Part shown: piece after piece, positions 1 to 12,700 of the stretch | Position numbering within the stretch: position 1 is the first letter of the stretch | How the letters are laid out: each line of letters starts with the position of its first letter | Assembly (NCBI GenBank): GCA_963922205.1 | Contig: CAWUHX010000170.1 | Span: 372,001 to 436,000, forward strand | Reading direction: 5' to 3' | Source: Romanomermis culicivorax | Lineage: Eukaryota > Nematoda > Enoplea > Mermithida > Mermithidae | Length of the DNA stretch: 64,000 nt | Program-made: the position numbers and the translations under genes | Notes under the pieces: generated by a model | Told to the model about the DNA's origin: nothing | The model's input: only the letters and a program-made list of their open reading frames with translations | Databases searched by the model: none

Positions 1-1305
1 AAGTCATCCAGATTTGTAAGTTACACGTAATTTAAAGTCATTAACTTCTTGTTTCATTATGGGTAAAAATTCGCCAAAATCAAGAGCTTTTGTTTTGAAA
101 ATGAAAAAGAGCAAAATCAAAACAAAATCAATCCTGTCATTGACCAGATCGAAAAACGATTAAATTTACTGGTGAAACAGAAAGTAGGGCACACTAAAAC
201 AGCTCTCTTGTAGTTTCCAGCTGTTATGGTGTGTATGATTGGATCTATTCTACTCTTTCTATTGTGAAACATGTTGATTTTGTCAATTTTTGTCAATTTT
301 TCAAAATTTATTTGCAAAAAAATTGACGTTTAATATTTTTGATTCTAGTCAGTCAATATTGAAGAAATCTAACTGAAACTTTTCAATTTTTATGCCAGAT
401 GTTTTAAATATCGATGGCAGGAAACCGCATTAAAAAGCTTCACCCATTTGGAAGATATGAAAGTCAGTATTGGTCCTCTTTTTCGGCTTACCCTGTAGTG
501 CTCCCTCAACTTTATATTGCTTTGCATGCAAATTGATGCAAATTGTGGTGTAAAGAAAGTCAATTCAGTGTAACATTACTCATTTACCGCTCTCATGCAA
601 TTTCAGAATTTATTCTTGGAAACATTCGCTCATGATTCCTGTAGAAAGTGAGCAATATGCTAATCACGTGACTATATGGTAATTATTTTTTTCATGTACC
701 CGGGAGTATGAAATTTTATCTCCGTCGCAATCGGCTTTCAATTCTTACGTTCCGAACGAAATTAGGATACAACGTAAGCAAACTTCTCATCGTGTGAATT
801 GTGCTGAAGAAGGTCCAAAAAACGGTTCTCCTAAAATTACAATGTCACACTAGACAGAGCGGATACGATAATCCAGTTCTTTGGACGTTTGAAAATTCAG
901 GAATGCAAAACCACTAAATTTTGTGAATTTCAATCGATTACTTTTTTTCAACTCAAGGAAAATAGACGAATGTGAAGGAAAAACGCTGCTGAAGACTCCA
1001 ATGAGACGATTATTTATAAAGGTTTCAGTTAGTTTTAAGGAAAGTTTTGATCTTTCGCTCAATCATCATAGAAATAATAAAGATTTTGGAATTTTTTATC
1101 GCTTACATTGCAATAGTTGAGTACATGGAACCACGAGAAGCAGTGGTTTACTGTAATGTGTTCTATACAACATTTTAATGTGAAAAAAGAGTGCATCGGC
1201 AATTAGACGAAAAATTTGGAGACTGACTGGCTCGAGGATTTTTAGGCGAACCGTTTTTTTCCGGCCACCCCACAATAGTCAGACAGTTCCATGCTATTTT
1301 TTCAG

Positions 1306-3966
1306 TGTCACACATGATAGTCAGAGGAGCTATATGCCAGAGGTCATTGGTCTCCAGAACTTACTGTTTGCAAGCCTGCTTACGAGAATGCGTCGACCTG
1401 GGTAATACACTCACACTGTACAAGATGCGGTGCTTATCTGGCAAGAAAAATTTCCATTCGCAAATTGGGAACGAATTGTCGTGTAAATGTTATTTTACCC
1501 AAAGAAGAAGGATTCACAAGGCTCGCGGCAGGTAAGTTGAAGGTACATCATCGTTGGCGGGGTATTAAGTTTTAAGCTGATGAAGTTATATTTGCACCGC
1601 CCATCCGTGGAGAGCAAGGACAGGCGCAGATGTGAGATACCAAGAATAGGGGATCGATAGATCAAGATTGTATTCACTGCTGTTGTCTGATATTTTCGAT
1701 TAATGGCCACCGAATTTCAAAATTTCTATGCTTCACTGAAAAATCGTTTGGAAAAATCCCATACCCAAGTGAAAAATTCGAGAAATACTTTGCGATCGAA
1801 AGTTCGAAAATTCGACAAAATGCGCCAAATCTAAACACAATAAAATAAATGACATGCTCAAAAGTGCAGATTATTTTCCACGAACCACAATAAACGAAAT
1901 AAAAAATTAAATATTTGCATCAAAAACATAATATTTCTGATTTTGATGGAAGTATATAAGCTGATACACTTTTCAAAATTCAGAATATTCATCAGGTACT
2001 CGAAAATTAGATAGAAAATCATTTGAAGTGGATAATGAAACATTATTTTCGTGACTTGGGAATGCTAATTGAGCTTAAAATCCAAATTTATGACGAAAAT
2101 TACAATATACTCGTAAAACAGATTTCGACAAAAACCACGAAAAAATTTTGATGTGCATTGGAGAGCGCCTGGACATTAGGGCGCCGTCCGTCGCTCTGGT
2201 TTCTAAGCCTAAGCCTAAGCTAATGTCCGGCGCTCTAATGTCCAGGAGCTCTAAAATATCCAGGCGCGACATTTGAGTACTCGAAAAATTGATATGTTCT
2301 AATTAGAGACGCGCAAACACGCACAGGTGCTGAAGCCGGTGCTTGAGCTGAAAAAATCAAGCCATACCTTTTGGTATGCTAGATCCAAGATTCAAGAAGG
2401 CAGCTCGAGCAATGTTTAAACGTGGCTGCTTCATCACAAGTGTCTGACTGCTGATTGATCAATTCATCCACGGAGTACACAATTCGGGCGCAGGTATACC
2501 CCGGCTTTGGAATTAACCCAGAAAGTGTCTTATCTCACTCACATAATTTGAAAAGTAACTTTGAAGGTGAGTGGAAATTTTTATTTTATAATGGAGCAAA
2601 TTGAGTATTGTGTTGTTAGCTGTTAGATTGAGTGATGAGTGTATTCCGCTCAGCTGTGCTAAAATTGCTTTGTAGTGTAGCAAGAATAGCTTTATGCTAG
2701 AAGTTCCAAGAGGCTCTTATTATCACTCGGTTAGTGATAATAGTTCTCATGACATCCTTATTTGAAGCTAAGATCAATCCGTTGAAGAGAAAAGAGGAAT
2801 TTAAAATTTCGAGAAACTAACCTAAATTTTCGAACTGTTGGTTTTTCAAAACAAAGTCAGCAGGAAGTCAGTCTGAAAGGTGAAAAAAGTGGTTTTTTGA
2901 ATTTTTCGTTGTATGCTCAAATCCATATGGCCAGAGCAGCAGAAAAATAATGCCCGGTATAGGACTTAAACCCTCGACTTTCTGCGTACACGGCAGACCA
3001 ACTCTGCTAACTGAAATACATGGATGGTCCGGAAATTGTGGTATTACCGATGGTGTATGGAACAGGCCACATTATAAACCACTGGACGAACTACTATGAC
3101 ATGCCCTTCAAGATTTGCAATACTTCTTTCTTTTTTTGAGCTACTCTAACCCCCGACTTTCTGGATACAGAGCCACTACCATATACGCTAACTGAGTTAC
3201 ATGTATGGTTCAGAAATTGTTGTTGTAGTGGTGATGATGAGTGCCGAGCAGACTCCTGGTGAAGAGCTGCACGCACCACCACAACAATTGCAAAATTGTG
3301 ATAATGCATTTAAAAGTCACAAAATGTTAAAAGTGAGTCGATGGACCTCACTGAGATATAATTTAAGAATATTTGAGAAATTAAGAGAAATTTGGGTGAT
3401 CGCCGCATCTTCATGCTGGTGACATATGTGTGATGCAGGCGAATTTTGATGCATTTTCTTCTCGCCGCAGGAAGTGTTTGACGTCAGCCTACAGTTGGTA
3501 CAACGTGCAGGACTTTTTCCTCAAGAACTACATGAATAGGACTGGTGAGACGTTATTTTCACGATGGTGACAATTTTTCACAATCGTCTGCTTTTTGTCA
3601 GATTGTGTACCATCGTCGAAGATTACAAATCTAAATACACCCTGCGGTCGAATCATCGTCTCAATGTCCAATGTCACCAATATCTTTAATATGTTTGTCT
3701 CGGCAATAATGCAGCCGACGAGCTCCACCCCACAGGCTGTAACTGTTGCAGTGACCAGGCCTACTACCACAGCCACAAAACCCACCACCATTGCTACCAC
3801 TACCAGTACCACGGAGGCCACAACAGTCACGAGCACCACCACTACCACTATCGCGACCACGGTTGCCACAACAGTCGCCAGCACAGCCCCCATCACCACT
3901 CCCACTTTGGCGACCACTATGGCCACGACAGAAGAACTCATAGTTACACAACAGCCTGATGGCTAA
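1306..3966 (+). CDS. Gene A: secreted cysteine-rich protein with threonine-rich tail (5' partial)
   Basis: Three exons are visible: 1306-1531, 3471-3544 and 3602-3966, ending in TAA. They have canonical borders (TTTTTTCAG acceptor, GTAAGT and GTGAGA donors), and all phases agree. The first exon needs one base from an upstream exon, presumably a signal-peptide exon; a GTAAGT at position 16 suggests that exon may lie left of the window. The protein has ten cysteines (seven in the first visible exon, one in the 74-nt exon, two at the start of the last) and then a tail of about 85 residues dominated by Thr, Ala and Val, which looks mucin-like and O-glycosylatable. The introns and the 74-nt exon match gene B at 47.5-49.6 kb, which is the main proof that this is a real gene. 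I do not recognise the cysteine pattern. A surface-coat or secreted mucin-like protein is inference. Confidence 0.72.
2169..2245. repeat. Short hairpin with telomere-like loop
   Basis: An 18-bp arm at 2169-2186 pairs with 2228-2245 with one mismatch. The loop holds about three copies of TAAGCC (2203-2221), the complement of the nematode telomere unit TTAGGC. It lies in the first visible intron of gene A. Confidence 0.5.
2952..3024 (-). repeat. tRNA-derived SINE head
   Basis: Read on the minus strand this resembles a tRNA body: a box A-like TAGCAGAGTTGG, an anticodon-arm-like segment, and a box B-like GGGTTTAAGTCC. The ends do not form a clean acceptor stem and no CCA-type tRNA gene is evident, so a SINE head is more likely than a working tRNA. 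Related copies are at 3138-3203, 12.9-13.08 kb and 62.9 kb. Confidence 0.5.
3138..3203 (-). repeat. tRNA-derived SINE head, second copy
   Basis: The minus strand reads CAGTTAGCG (box A region), then CAGAAAGTCGGGGGTTAGAG (anticodon stem to box B region), closely resembling the copy 180 bp to the left. Both copies have the same orientation and are followed by similar body sequence. Confidence 0.45.
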
Positions 3967-6732
3967 ACGATATTCACCTTTATCAGTATTTATTCTCGGC
4001 TTTCGATGTGTTTGTTTTTTAGAGTAGTTGGGCATTTTTCGAAACTTGATGATTTTCGTTATATTTGCGTGATTGTGATAATTCTGATATATTTTGGCGT
4101 AATTTAAGAGTATACTTTTTTGTGAAATGGAAACTATTGGAACGTTTCGGATACAACAGAAAAATTATCTTGCCGATCATTATCACAGGTCAGCAATTTC
4201 GAACCCATTCCGATAGTTTTCAACGTTCTATGGATTAGTGCAAAAAAATTTTTTTCCCATTTTGGGTTTATGAGTGATTCAAATATTCTGATTTATGTCT
4301 TCGAAAAGTGCCCTTGCTGATCATTATCAAAGCCGACTTATTCCGGACGCATATCTTTAGTCTAAGCCTAGGCCTAAACGTTGATCTCCGATTTAATTTA
4401 GGAAAATTTTAGGAATCGAATGATAGATTGACTGATTTTATAGATTAAAACGTTATATCACCATAATTAGCAGACATCGTTTTCAGTGTTTTTCTTTGAA
4501 TTAGAATAACAAAACGAGGCATACTGTAAACGAGGGTCAGTGTACCACTACCTTCTGTGGTCTCAATGTGCGTTTTCAGTCGCAAATCAGGTCATTACTC
4601 CGAAGGGTCATCTACCTTCGACACATTTCGTTGGTTGCTCAGATGAATATACTTAAAGTCGTTCATTGCAGGATCATCCAAGTCATCCTTTGTGTGCCTG
4701 GTACAACATGACTCAAATCAATGAAATATCCAGATAAAATTCATCTTAGGAACCGAGGGTTACTTGGAATAGTCGCAGAATCGCTCCAATGATTAAAGAT
4801 GACCTCAAAAACTTTGATAGTAGTCTACGTTTTATCTATTTTGTCACGTTTGATTACGAAGTCGTCTGTTAACCTGCCGATAAGGATGTTAGCACAACCT
4901 ATTTTCGGGAGCACCAATAATCGGTCGGATTATTGTAGCCCAGAATGTTGGTGCATAAGGCTCAAATTGGAAAACCTTGAATTTGACAATGCGGGTTAGG
5001 CTCTTCAACTTTCAAAGTGTCTTCTTCTTTCCACATTATCCAATCACTTTTTGCAAGGCTATTACTCCTAACCAGTGTTTGAGTATGAACCCAAATTCCA
5101 AGTTAGAACCTGCTGAAACTACCGCGCTTCGGCTTACAGTATCCGTCAACTCTAGTTCCACTGAGCGCAGTTAACATTGAGTTTTTATTCAATTATCAAC
5201 ACACCCATCTCAATTTTCAAATATAGCACGATGATTTTCAGGCCAGAAGTTATGTGAGTAACCAGTGATTACTGGCAAGGCTACAATAATCTCCGAGCAA
5301 TCAATTATATAACAGTTTTCCATCGAAACATTGAGATATGAGTGATCAGTGGTAAACTTTTTCGTTGGATCACTCTCAAGGCCCTGTCATACTTCAACTC
5401 GAACGATATTTTCGAACAACTTATGTGTTATAAAGCTGTAATATATTGTTGCTATAACATATTGATGCATACTACGACATCTGTACATGCAGTTAAATCA
5501 CATTTTTTACATGAATTGTGAATTAAGACTCTTTTTTCCGGTATTATTTTATCATAAATGTTTATTATACATGCACAACATAGAAATTCTGTGGGGAATC
5601 AGCCACTACAAGCAGCGTTTTTCAACCTATATTAGCCAAATACGCGAAATTATTGGCTCGGACAGCATTTTTTAAATTTTTAACGCTACTTCTTTGAATC
5701 GAGTATGCTTCGGTTGGAGAGATCGTTTAACTACGGTATCATTTTCATTCCTGACGATTTTCTCTTCTCTGATGATCATTTTTTCGTTCATCATCTTCTC
5801 AATCATTGCCGGGGAGTCAGATCTGCTGGAGGGTCAATAGCCCCAAACCCCCCTCCACGTGCATGTATGCAACATTCGGAAAAAACTCATCCTACATTCT
5901 GAAAAATCCATGATTGATAAGCTTTGGCCATGCACTCAGAAATTTTCTCAGTGAAGTTGTTCCTGTAATTTTATCCCAGAGGTATTATTCACGACGTTTT
6001 CCAAAATAAATATTCAGGAAGATTAGAAATATGTATAGTTAGTTTTTATAAAATGTTTGCAAATTGAAAATGGACAAAACTATTCAATTACCTTACGGAT
6101 AACAGTTGATAGTGCTGTCTGATTATGATGGCCTTCCCATGTAATTTTTTCACTTGTGTAAGGCTTATGTGTAACCAAGAATATTCTCCCGTGAAAATAG
6201 ACATGTGGACTAAACAGAGTCATGGTCGTAAATCCATTCCTACATGTCCGATGCTATGCATGATATCCCTTGAGATTGACTTTAACCTTCGATCATCCGC
6301 GTTCAGAGTAAACACCCGTTCAGTAATAAATTGAACAAGAATCAGATGAATGGTCCAGGTTGTAGGTTGTATGAACCGATCTCTACAACACAATTATACT
6401 GTTAAGAAGACAGACACAAGAATTGATGATCATCATCCGAGAAATGTTGATAATTGATTGCCTCTTCTACATCCGTCGATAATGCAATGGCTTGATGCGC
6501 TGTGCCTGGTATTTTCATGTTCCTGAAGATCGATTTTTCTGTATCTCTTTTTTTGTTAGCAGGAGTGCAAAATTTTAACTATCGTGCGGTTGTACCTTGT
6601 TGATTCAATCGATTCAGCAAAAAATAATCATTATCAAACCTACAGGGGCAAACTCTACTGATAAATGCCTTGTCATTTGTATTTAAAAACATAAACGTAA
6701 ACTCCACTTAATCATTTTCATAGCTTTTTTAA
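3967..6732. other. Intergenic, no supported gene
   Basis: I find no convincing exon here. Repeats seen: a second short telomere-like string (CTAAGCCTAGGCCTAAAC, near 4363); a lone copy of the inverted terminal repeat GGCCCTGTCATACTTC near 5382, the same end as the small element at 46,892-47,284; and a dispersed repeat at about 5770-5890 that recurs in inverted orientation at about 7020-7165 (the CTCAATCATTGC...GGGTCAAT segment ending in an ACGTGCAT stretch). These look like old transposon debris. Confidence 0.5.
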
Positions 6733-9700
6733 ATGCTTCTGTTTGAAGCTATAGTGTGCGTTTCGTTATTTTTACTGCTGTGCTCTGCTGAAACTTCAGA
6801 AAACACGTAAGTCAGGTGTTTGCCGGCTCTCGGGTCATTTAGATGTACTCTTAGGTTCCAGATAAAATTTTGTCAATTTCTTTTGTTTATTTTAAAATGT
6901 CTCCCACTTTGTAAAAATCCACTCGAAAAGATTTGATGTAGTATGTTTATGAATACCGAAAGAACAGTCAAGTCATATGACATGTTTTGTTCAATGGCAT
7001 TCTCCATGTACCTTGCGACCATATATGCACGTGGGGTGTTTGGGGGGTTGGGGGGTTTGACCCCCCAGCAGGCTCTGATTGACCCATAGCAGATTCCAGT
7101 CCCCCAGCAATGATTGAGAGGATGACAAAGGTAAATGAGCAATAGGAGAGAAAAGAAATCATCATAAAAATGCAAGTGATGCTGTAATTTAACAGTTTAC
7201 CTAAACAAAGTATACTTGATTCTAAAAAAGTAACATTAAAGTTTCAAGACACAATTTCTCTAAGACTCCATATTTTGTACAGTTTATTGCACTGAGCAAC
7301 ATGCCAGTAATCGTTTGATCTAAAAATCAAAATTCGCATTGTAACATCAATCCAAAGGTTCAAATTTTTTGAAATTTTCGAAATTTTAGGTCACAATCAT
7401 TGGCCTATAAGTAATCAGCTATGCAATGTAGATCAATAAGACTCTGTCAGTGAATGTAACAATGTTTATTGTACATGCATGACCAAAATTATAGTTTACA
7501 CTACGCTTTAAGTTCCGATTTTTAGCAGTTGTCAATGATTCAAATTCGCACATTTTTGTACCCTGTAAAGTCAAATAATGAGTGTCATTGATTGAACTCC
7601 ACTATGTTATGGCTGGACCCCTTGGCCACATACCCACAAAGTTTTATCAAAATAAAAAAACCGTTGAGCGTGCCACAGTGAAACAAGTGGAAGCCATTTT
7701 TGAATCAAATTATTACGTTTTTTGTTTAAAAACGCAGTCATTTACCCAAAATCCTAACAATTCAACTAAAACTTTTATGCATTGCAGGCTGACATTTTGG
7801 CTATATACTCACAACGTTTGGTCATAATGTCATTATCCCTTACATAGGGAATCACACAAAGTAAAACGCACCCTTGATATTGTTGAAAAAACTTCGGGTG
7901 CAAATTGGTGTTCCATTCAGTTCAAATATTATTAATCCTATTCCCAATCGACTACATTGCAGCCAACATATGTGGCTACATACCCACCAAGTTGCATCAT
8001 ATTAAAAATTAGAAAAGCCACACTCTCTTGGTTAAGTGTTAGATGAAAGATTGTTCAAATTTTTAGCAAAAACTGACAAACGCTGGATAATTTTCAGATC
8101 ATAAGAGCACAACATAAAATCCATTTGAATCTGATGAAAAGATTTGCTCTAAACCAGATGACATTTTTAAAGAGTCAGATCTGCATACTATTTATTGAAA
8201 CAATTATTCAAAACAATCTGATTTCAGTAGTTCACTTTCATATTCTAAATTAGGATCAAACATCACTGAATCCTTGCAGGGTTCTTCTTCATCTTTAACA
8301 CCACATTCTCCTTTCAAGTTGCTACTATGAAATGTAGTAAGTTCTTCACGACAATGGCTGGCTTCCCTAGCCCAGAATCCAGTAATTTTTTGTGGTGTGA
8401 GGAAGTCAGATCTGACAAAAGATGGGTTCCTCCTCATTTCTTTAGTCACAACTTCAACATTAAATTTTTGATGATATACAATGCCACTTCTGTATTTTTC
8501 CAGCAAGTATTCACATTGGTGGAAGGAAGTCATATCTTATGCTTCTTCAAAGCAACTTTTTTCCATAACATAAAGCAATTCAGTTTCATAAAACAATTGA
8601 AGAGCTTCTTGAACTTCAGGCAAGCCAGGGGTCAAGCAAACCCTTTCTAGTGTTCTACTATAGCTTTATATCAGGTAAACTTGATCACTATGGCATTAGC
8701 TTGTAGTTACCTAAAATAAGGTGCTGCAACAAGTTGTGATGAAGTAAAAAAACCTTTGTACAGCCTTCTTCAGGACAGTTGGAGCACCCATTTGCACCTG
8801 AAGTCTTTTCAACAGTATCAAGAATGTGTTTCACTTTGAATAATTTCCCATGTAAGGGATAATGATATTGTGACTAAACCTTATGGGTCTATAGCCAAGA
8901 TGTCAGCCTGCAATGCATAAAGGTTTTAGTTGGATTATTAGAATTTTGGGTAAATGACTGCATTTTTAAACAAAAAAATTTATAATTTGATTCAAAAATG
9001 GCTTCCACTTGTTTCACTGTGGCACACTCAATGGTTTTTTTATTCTGATAAAACTTTGTGGGTATGTGGCCAAGGGGTCCAGCCATAACATAGCGGAGTT
9101 TAATCGATGACACTCATTATTTGACTTTACAGGGTACAAAAATGTGTAAATTTGAATCATCAACAAATGCTGAAAATTTGAATTTGAAGCATAGTGTAAA
9201 CTATAATTTTGGTGCTATATATATCTATATGTGTCATGCATATTCAATAAACATTGTTACATTCACTGACAAAGTTTTATTAATTGACATTGCATAGCCG
9301 ATTACACATAGGCCTTCAATGATAGTGACCTAAAATTTCGAAAATTGCAAAAAATTTGAACCTTTGGATCGATGTTGCAAAACAAATTTTGATTTTTAGA
9401 TCAAACAAATACTGGCATGTTGTTCAGTGCAAAAAACTGTACAAAATATGTTTTTTTGAAGTATGATTAATTTTTTACTTATCATGCTTAACTACAGGCC
9501 TTGGTTGATTCTTTCATAAAATGGAGAATATGCTGCTCGGATGTTAGAAAACCTATCTAAGATATTTTTTTCGTTGTCATGAACGGAAAAAAATTTTTAT
9601 TCTATGCCCTGTCCTCGCTGACCTGCAGAAAAATTTCTATGCTGTGCATGTATGCTTGCGACGCTTTTAAAATTGTCATCTTTAGCGGCAGGTTTATCAG

Positions 9701-12700
9701 AAATCTTCAGACTGTCATGAAATGTAATCAGTCAATTCTTACGCAGGCAGACTGTGGTCTGAAAAACTGGGGCCGATTTCATCAAAGCGACTTAAGCTCC
9801 AGCTGAGCTGCGGCTTAATTCTATACGTTAGACCATTGTCGTTAAGCTGCAGCTCAGCTGTAACATTACTCGTACACAAAACATGTCGAGAAAGTTGAGC
9901 CACAGCTGAGCTGCACCTTAACGGCAATGCTATAACATATAGAGTTAAGCTACACCTTAAGCTGCAGCTCAACTTTCCCGGTATGTTTTGTGTTGGAGTT
10001 GAGCTGTAGCTGAGCTGCACCTTAACTTTTCATGTGAAGAAAATGTTTCCATGGCGTGTTGCCCGGATTTTATCTGAAAACTTTTTGTTCGATTATCGAT
10101 TTTTTTACTTTTGATCCTGCATCACTTTTTCAGCCGCTTTTCAAATTTCCATAATTTTTAGCCAAGTCTTTGACATCAAACATTGCCTCAGGAAACACCG
10201 CATTTAATGAGGAAGTAATTTTTTCCCAAGCACGCTTTTTCCGTTTTTCAGTCGCAGCATCTTTTTGACTAGCTTCCAAAACTGATCGATGTGATAAACA
10301 TAATTCGCTCAATAAATTGGTTTGCGGATAAGTCCAGTTACTAGCACACTTTTTTCTGGGTCGGAAGACATCACATTAGTATGAAAAATATTGCAGACTG
10401 AGAAAATCACCTCAACACAGGTGACCAAAAGACGAACCAACTAACGAAGTGCCAAAAAGCTCATCCACCAGTTGCCAGTATCGGCGAAGTTCCAACAAAA
10501 GGCGAAGTTTTTTGTAGTCGATTGAAAAAATCGATAATCGGACTATAAGTTTTCGGGTAAAATCTGCACAATGCGCCATGGAAGCATTTTTTCATACGAA
10601 AAGTTAAGGTGCAGCTTAGCTGCAGCTTAACTCGTACAGAAAACATATCGATAATGTTAAGCTGCAGCTTAAGCTATAGCTTAACTCTATATGTTATAGC
10701 ATTGCCGTTAAGGTGCAGCTCAGCTGTAGTTTAACTTTCTGGACATGGTGAGCTGCAGCCTAACGACAATGGTATAACACATAGAGTTAAGTCGCAGCTC
10801 AGCTGGAGCTTAAGCCGCTTTGATGAAACCGGCCCCTGTTATTCCTTTTGCAGAGGATTTTTGTGTAAGGATTATGTTGGATCAACTACACAAAAGAGGA
10901 ATGATTCAACAGAAAATTCCAATACACGATACATTGTCATCAAATTGAAAAATTACGACCTAAGTGACCTTGCCCATGCTTCTAAAGTATGCAAGCAGTG
11001 CTACGACGCTCAAGTCCTTTCGCATCTGGACGTCCTAAATGTACCCCGCACTTTATTGCCAGTAATCGTCAACGTAACTGCACATGTTTCCCGCTCGTCA
11101 GACGGCACGAAAAACGTAACATGGGGCAACTACAGCAATTTGGAAAATTTCACAAATAATGACATCCTTTGGGTCTACTGGCACAGCAACCCTTCCACAT
11201 TTGCCATGCTCGCTATGTCACCGTCGCACGATTCTAACATCCGTTGGGCGGCCATACCCCAAGATGGATCATACTATAACCGTAGACTGCATGAAGCTTC
11301 TATGTATTTTTTTGTGGTGAAAAATATTGTTTGTCAACGTCCGTCGAGGAAGTCCTGTCATTATTGGACGACGGAAGGCGATCGTTGCGTTTTTCATCCG
11401 AAATTTGGTTGTCATAATTTTGTAGACTTTATGGGTCAACCGCCGGATGATGCTGATAATGGAACTGTTTGCTCAAAGTTCAAACGTATGGTAAAAAGGT
11501 AAGAAGAAGGCCGAACTCACCAAGTTAGATGTTCCAAACTCAATGTGTCATAAGCAGTGAAGTTGATTGTCAAGTGTGAAATATACGATTGTTGATTGGG
11601 GAAAAAAGACAAAGACACTGCAGATAGCGAGTTTGGCGCGAAAAGTGGGAAAGAAATAATTTACAAGGCTAATCAAAATGACATTCGAGAAAAAGATACA
11701 AACAAACAGCAAAATCAATGGCGAAAATCACAGAGAAAACCAATGTAGGACCGGGTCCAGTGGGTAGGAATATACTGGAGACAACCTGTCCCAAATCACC
11801 AGCGCGCTATCCAGTGATCATTAACTTTAATATAAGAAACGACCAAAATACAGTAGTCTGGATTAGACCAAAGTAAGAAAAGTAGGAGACTGTCAAATAA
11901 TATGATACAGGAAACTTACAGTAATACAGAAAAATAGACAATTTATTCAACGACATGAAGAAATGAGAATGTAAATATTATTTTGGGTGAAACTTGATTT
12001 TGATTTTGGAAAATGATTGAATTGATTTTGTCTAAAATTGGTATGATTTATGTGGCACAATGTTACTTGTGAGACCTGTTTAGAGCAGCATAACTACCAT
12101 ACATTTCTTTATGGACACAGTCTGAGATTAGACGTGGTTGGTCAGATTCAACCTATCGGATCTGGATAGTTTCTCAATCCGTATCTGGTGAATTATGTGC
12201 AGCAGTGGAACTAGTCGAATATAGACCGCGAAGCAACCTGTCTAGTGAAATTTGCAACCAAAACCAGCTTCAGACTTGACTGAATGGAAAACTGATAGAC
12301 GAAAAATGATTTCAGTCTTGAATTTAGTATACATCAAAAATCGCCGAACAAGAATTAAATTGGAGCAGTCATTTCAAGTGCGGTTCTCAGCAAGTCTACT
12401 TTTTGAAAAAAAGATTAGAATGCAATTAATTAGTCATTTTCATGATTCTCACAAATCGTACAAATTAGCCATGCTTCCTGATAGAAACACTGCAATGACA
12501 GTAGTTTTTAGTGCTTCTGCTTACGGGGTCAATGTGCTACTGACTGCGTAAACCAGGCCACGTGCATGGTCGGGAAACTGTGGCTGTAGCCATGCATGTA
12601 ACCGAGCCCAAGGCCTGAGATGAATCTAGCGATTTTTTTGAGGCTGGGCGTCACCACCGATTCCCGAAAATTTTAGGAGACGAGTCCCTGAAGGAAAAAG

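Noticed and set aside
3528-4035. Valine- and glycine-rich minus-strand frames opposite the Thr-rich exon
   Set aside because: They mirror the threonine-codon repeats of gene A on the other strand and have no splice or motif support.
7582-9113. Two similar ~80-residue frames (MAGPLGHIPTKFYQNKK) on opposite strands
   Set aside because: They are the two arms of one palindromic element and match no known protein; duplication alone explains their similarity.
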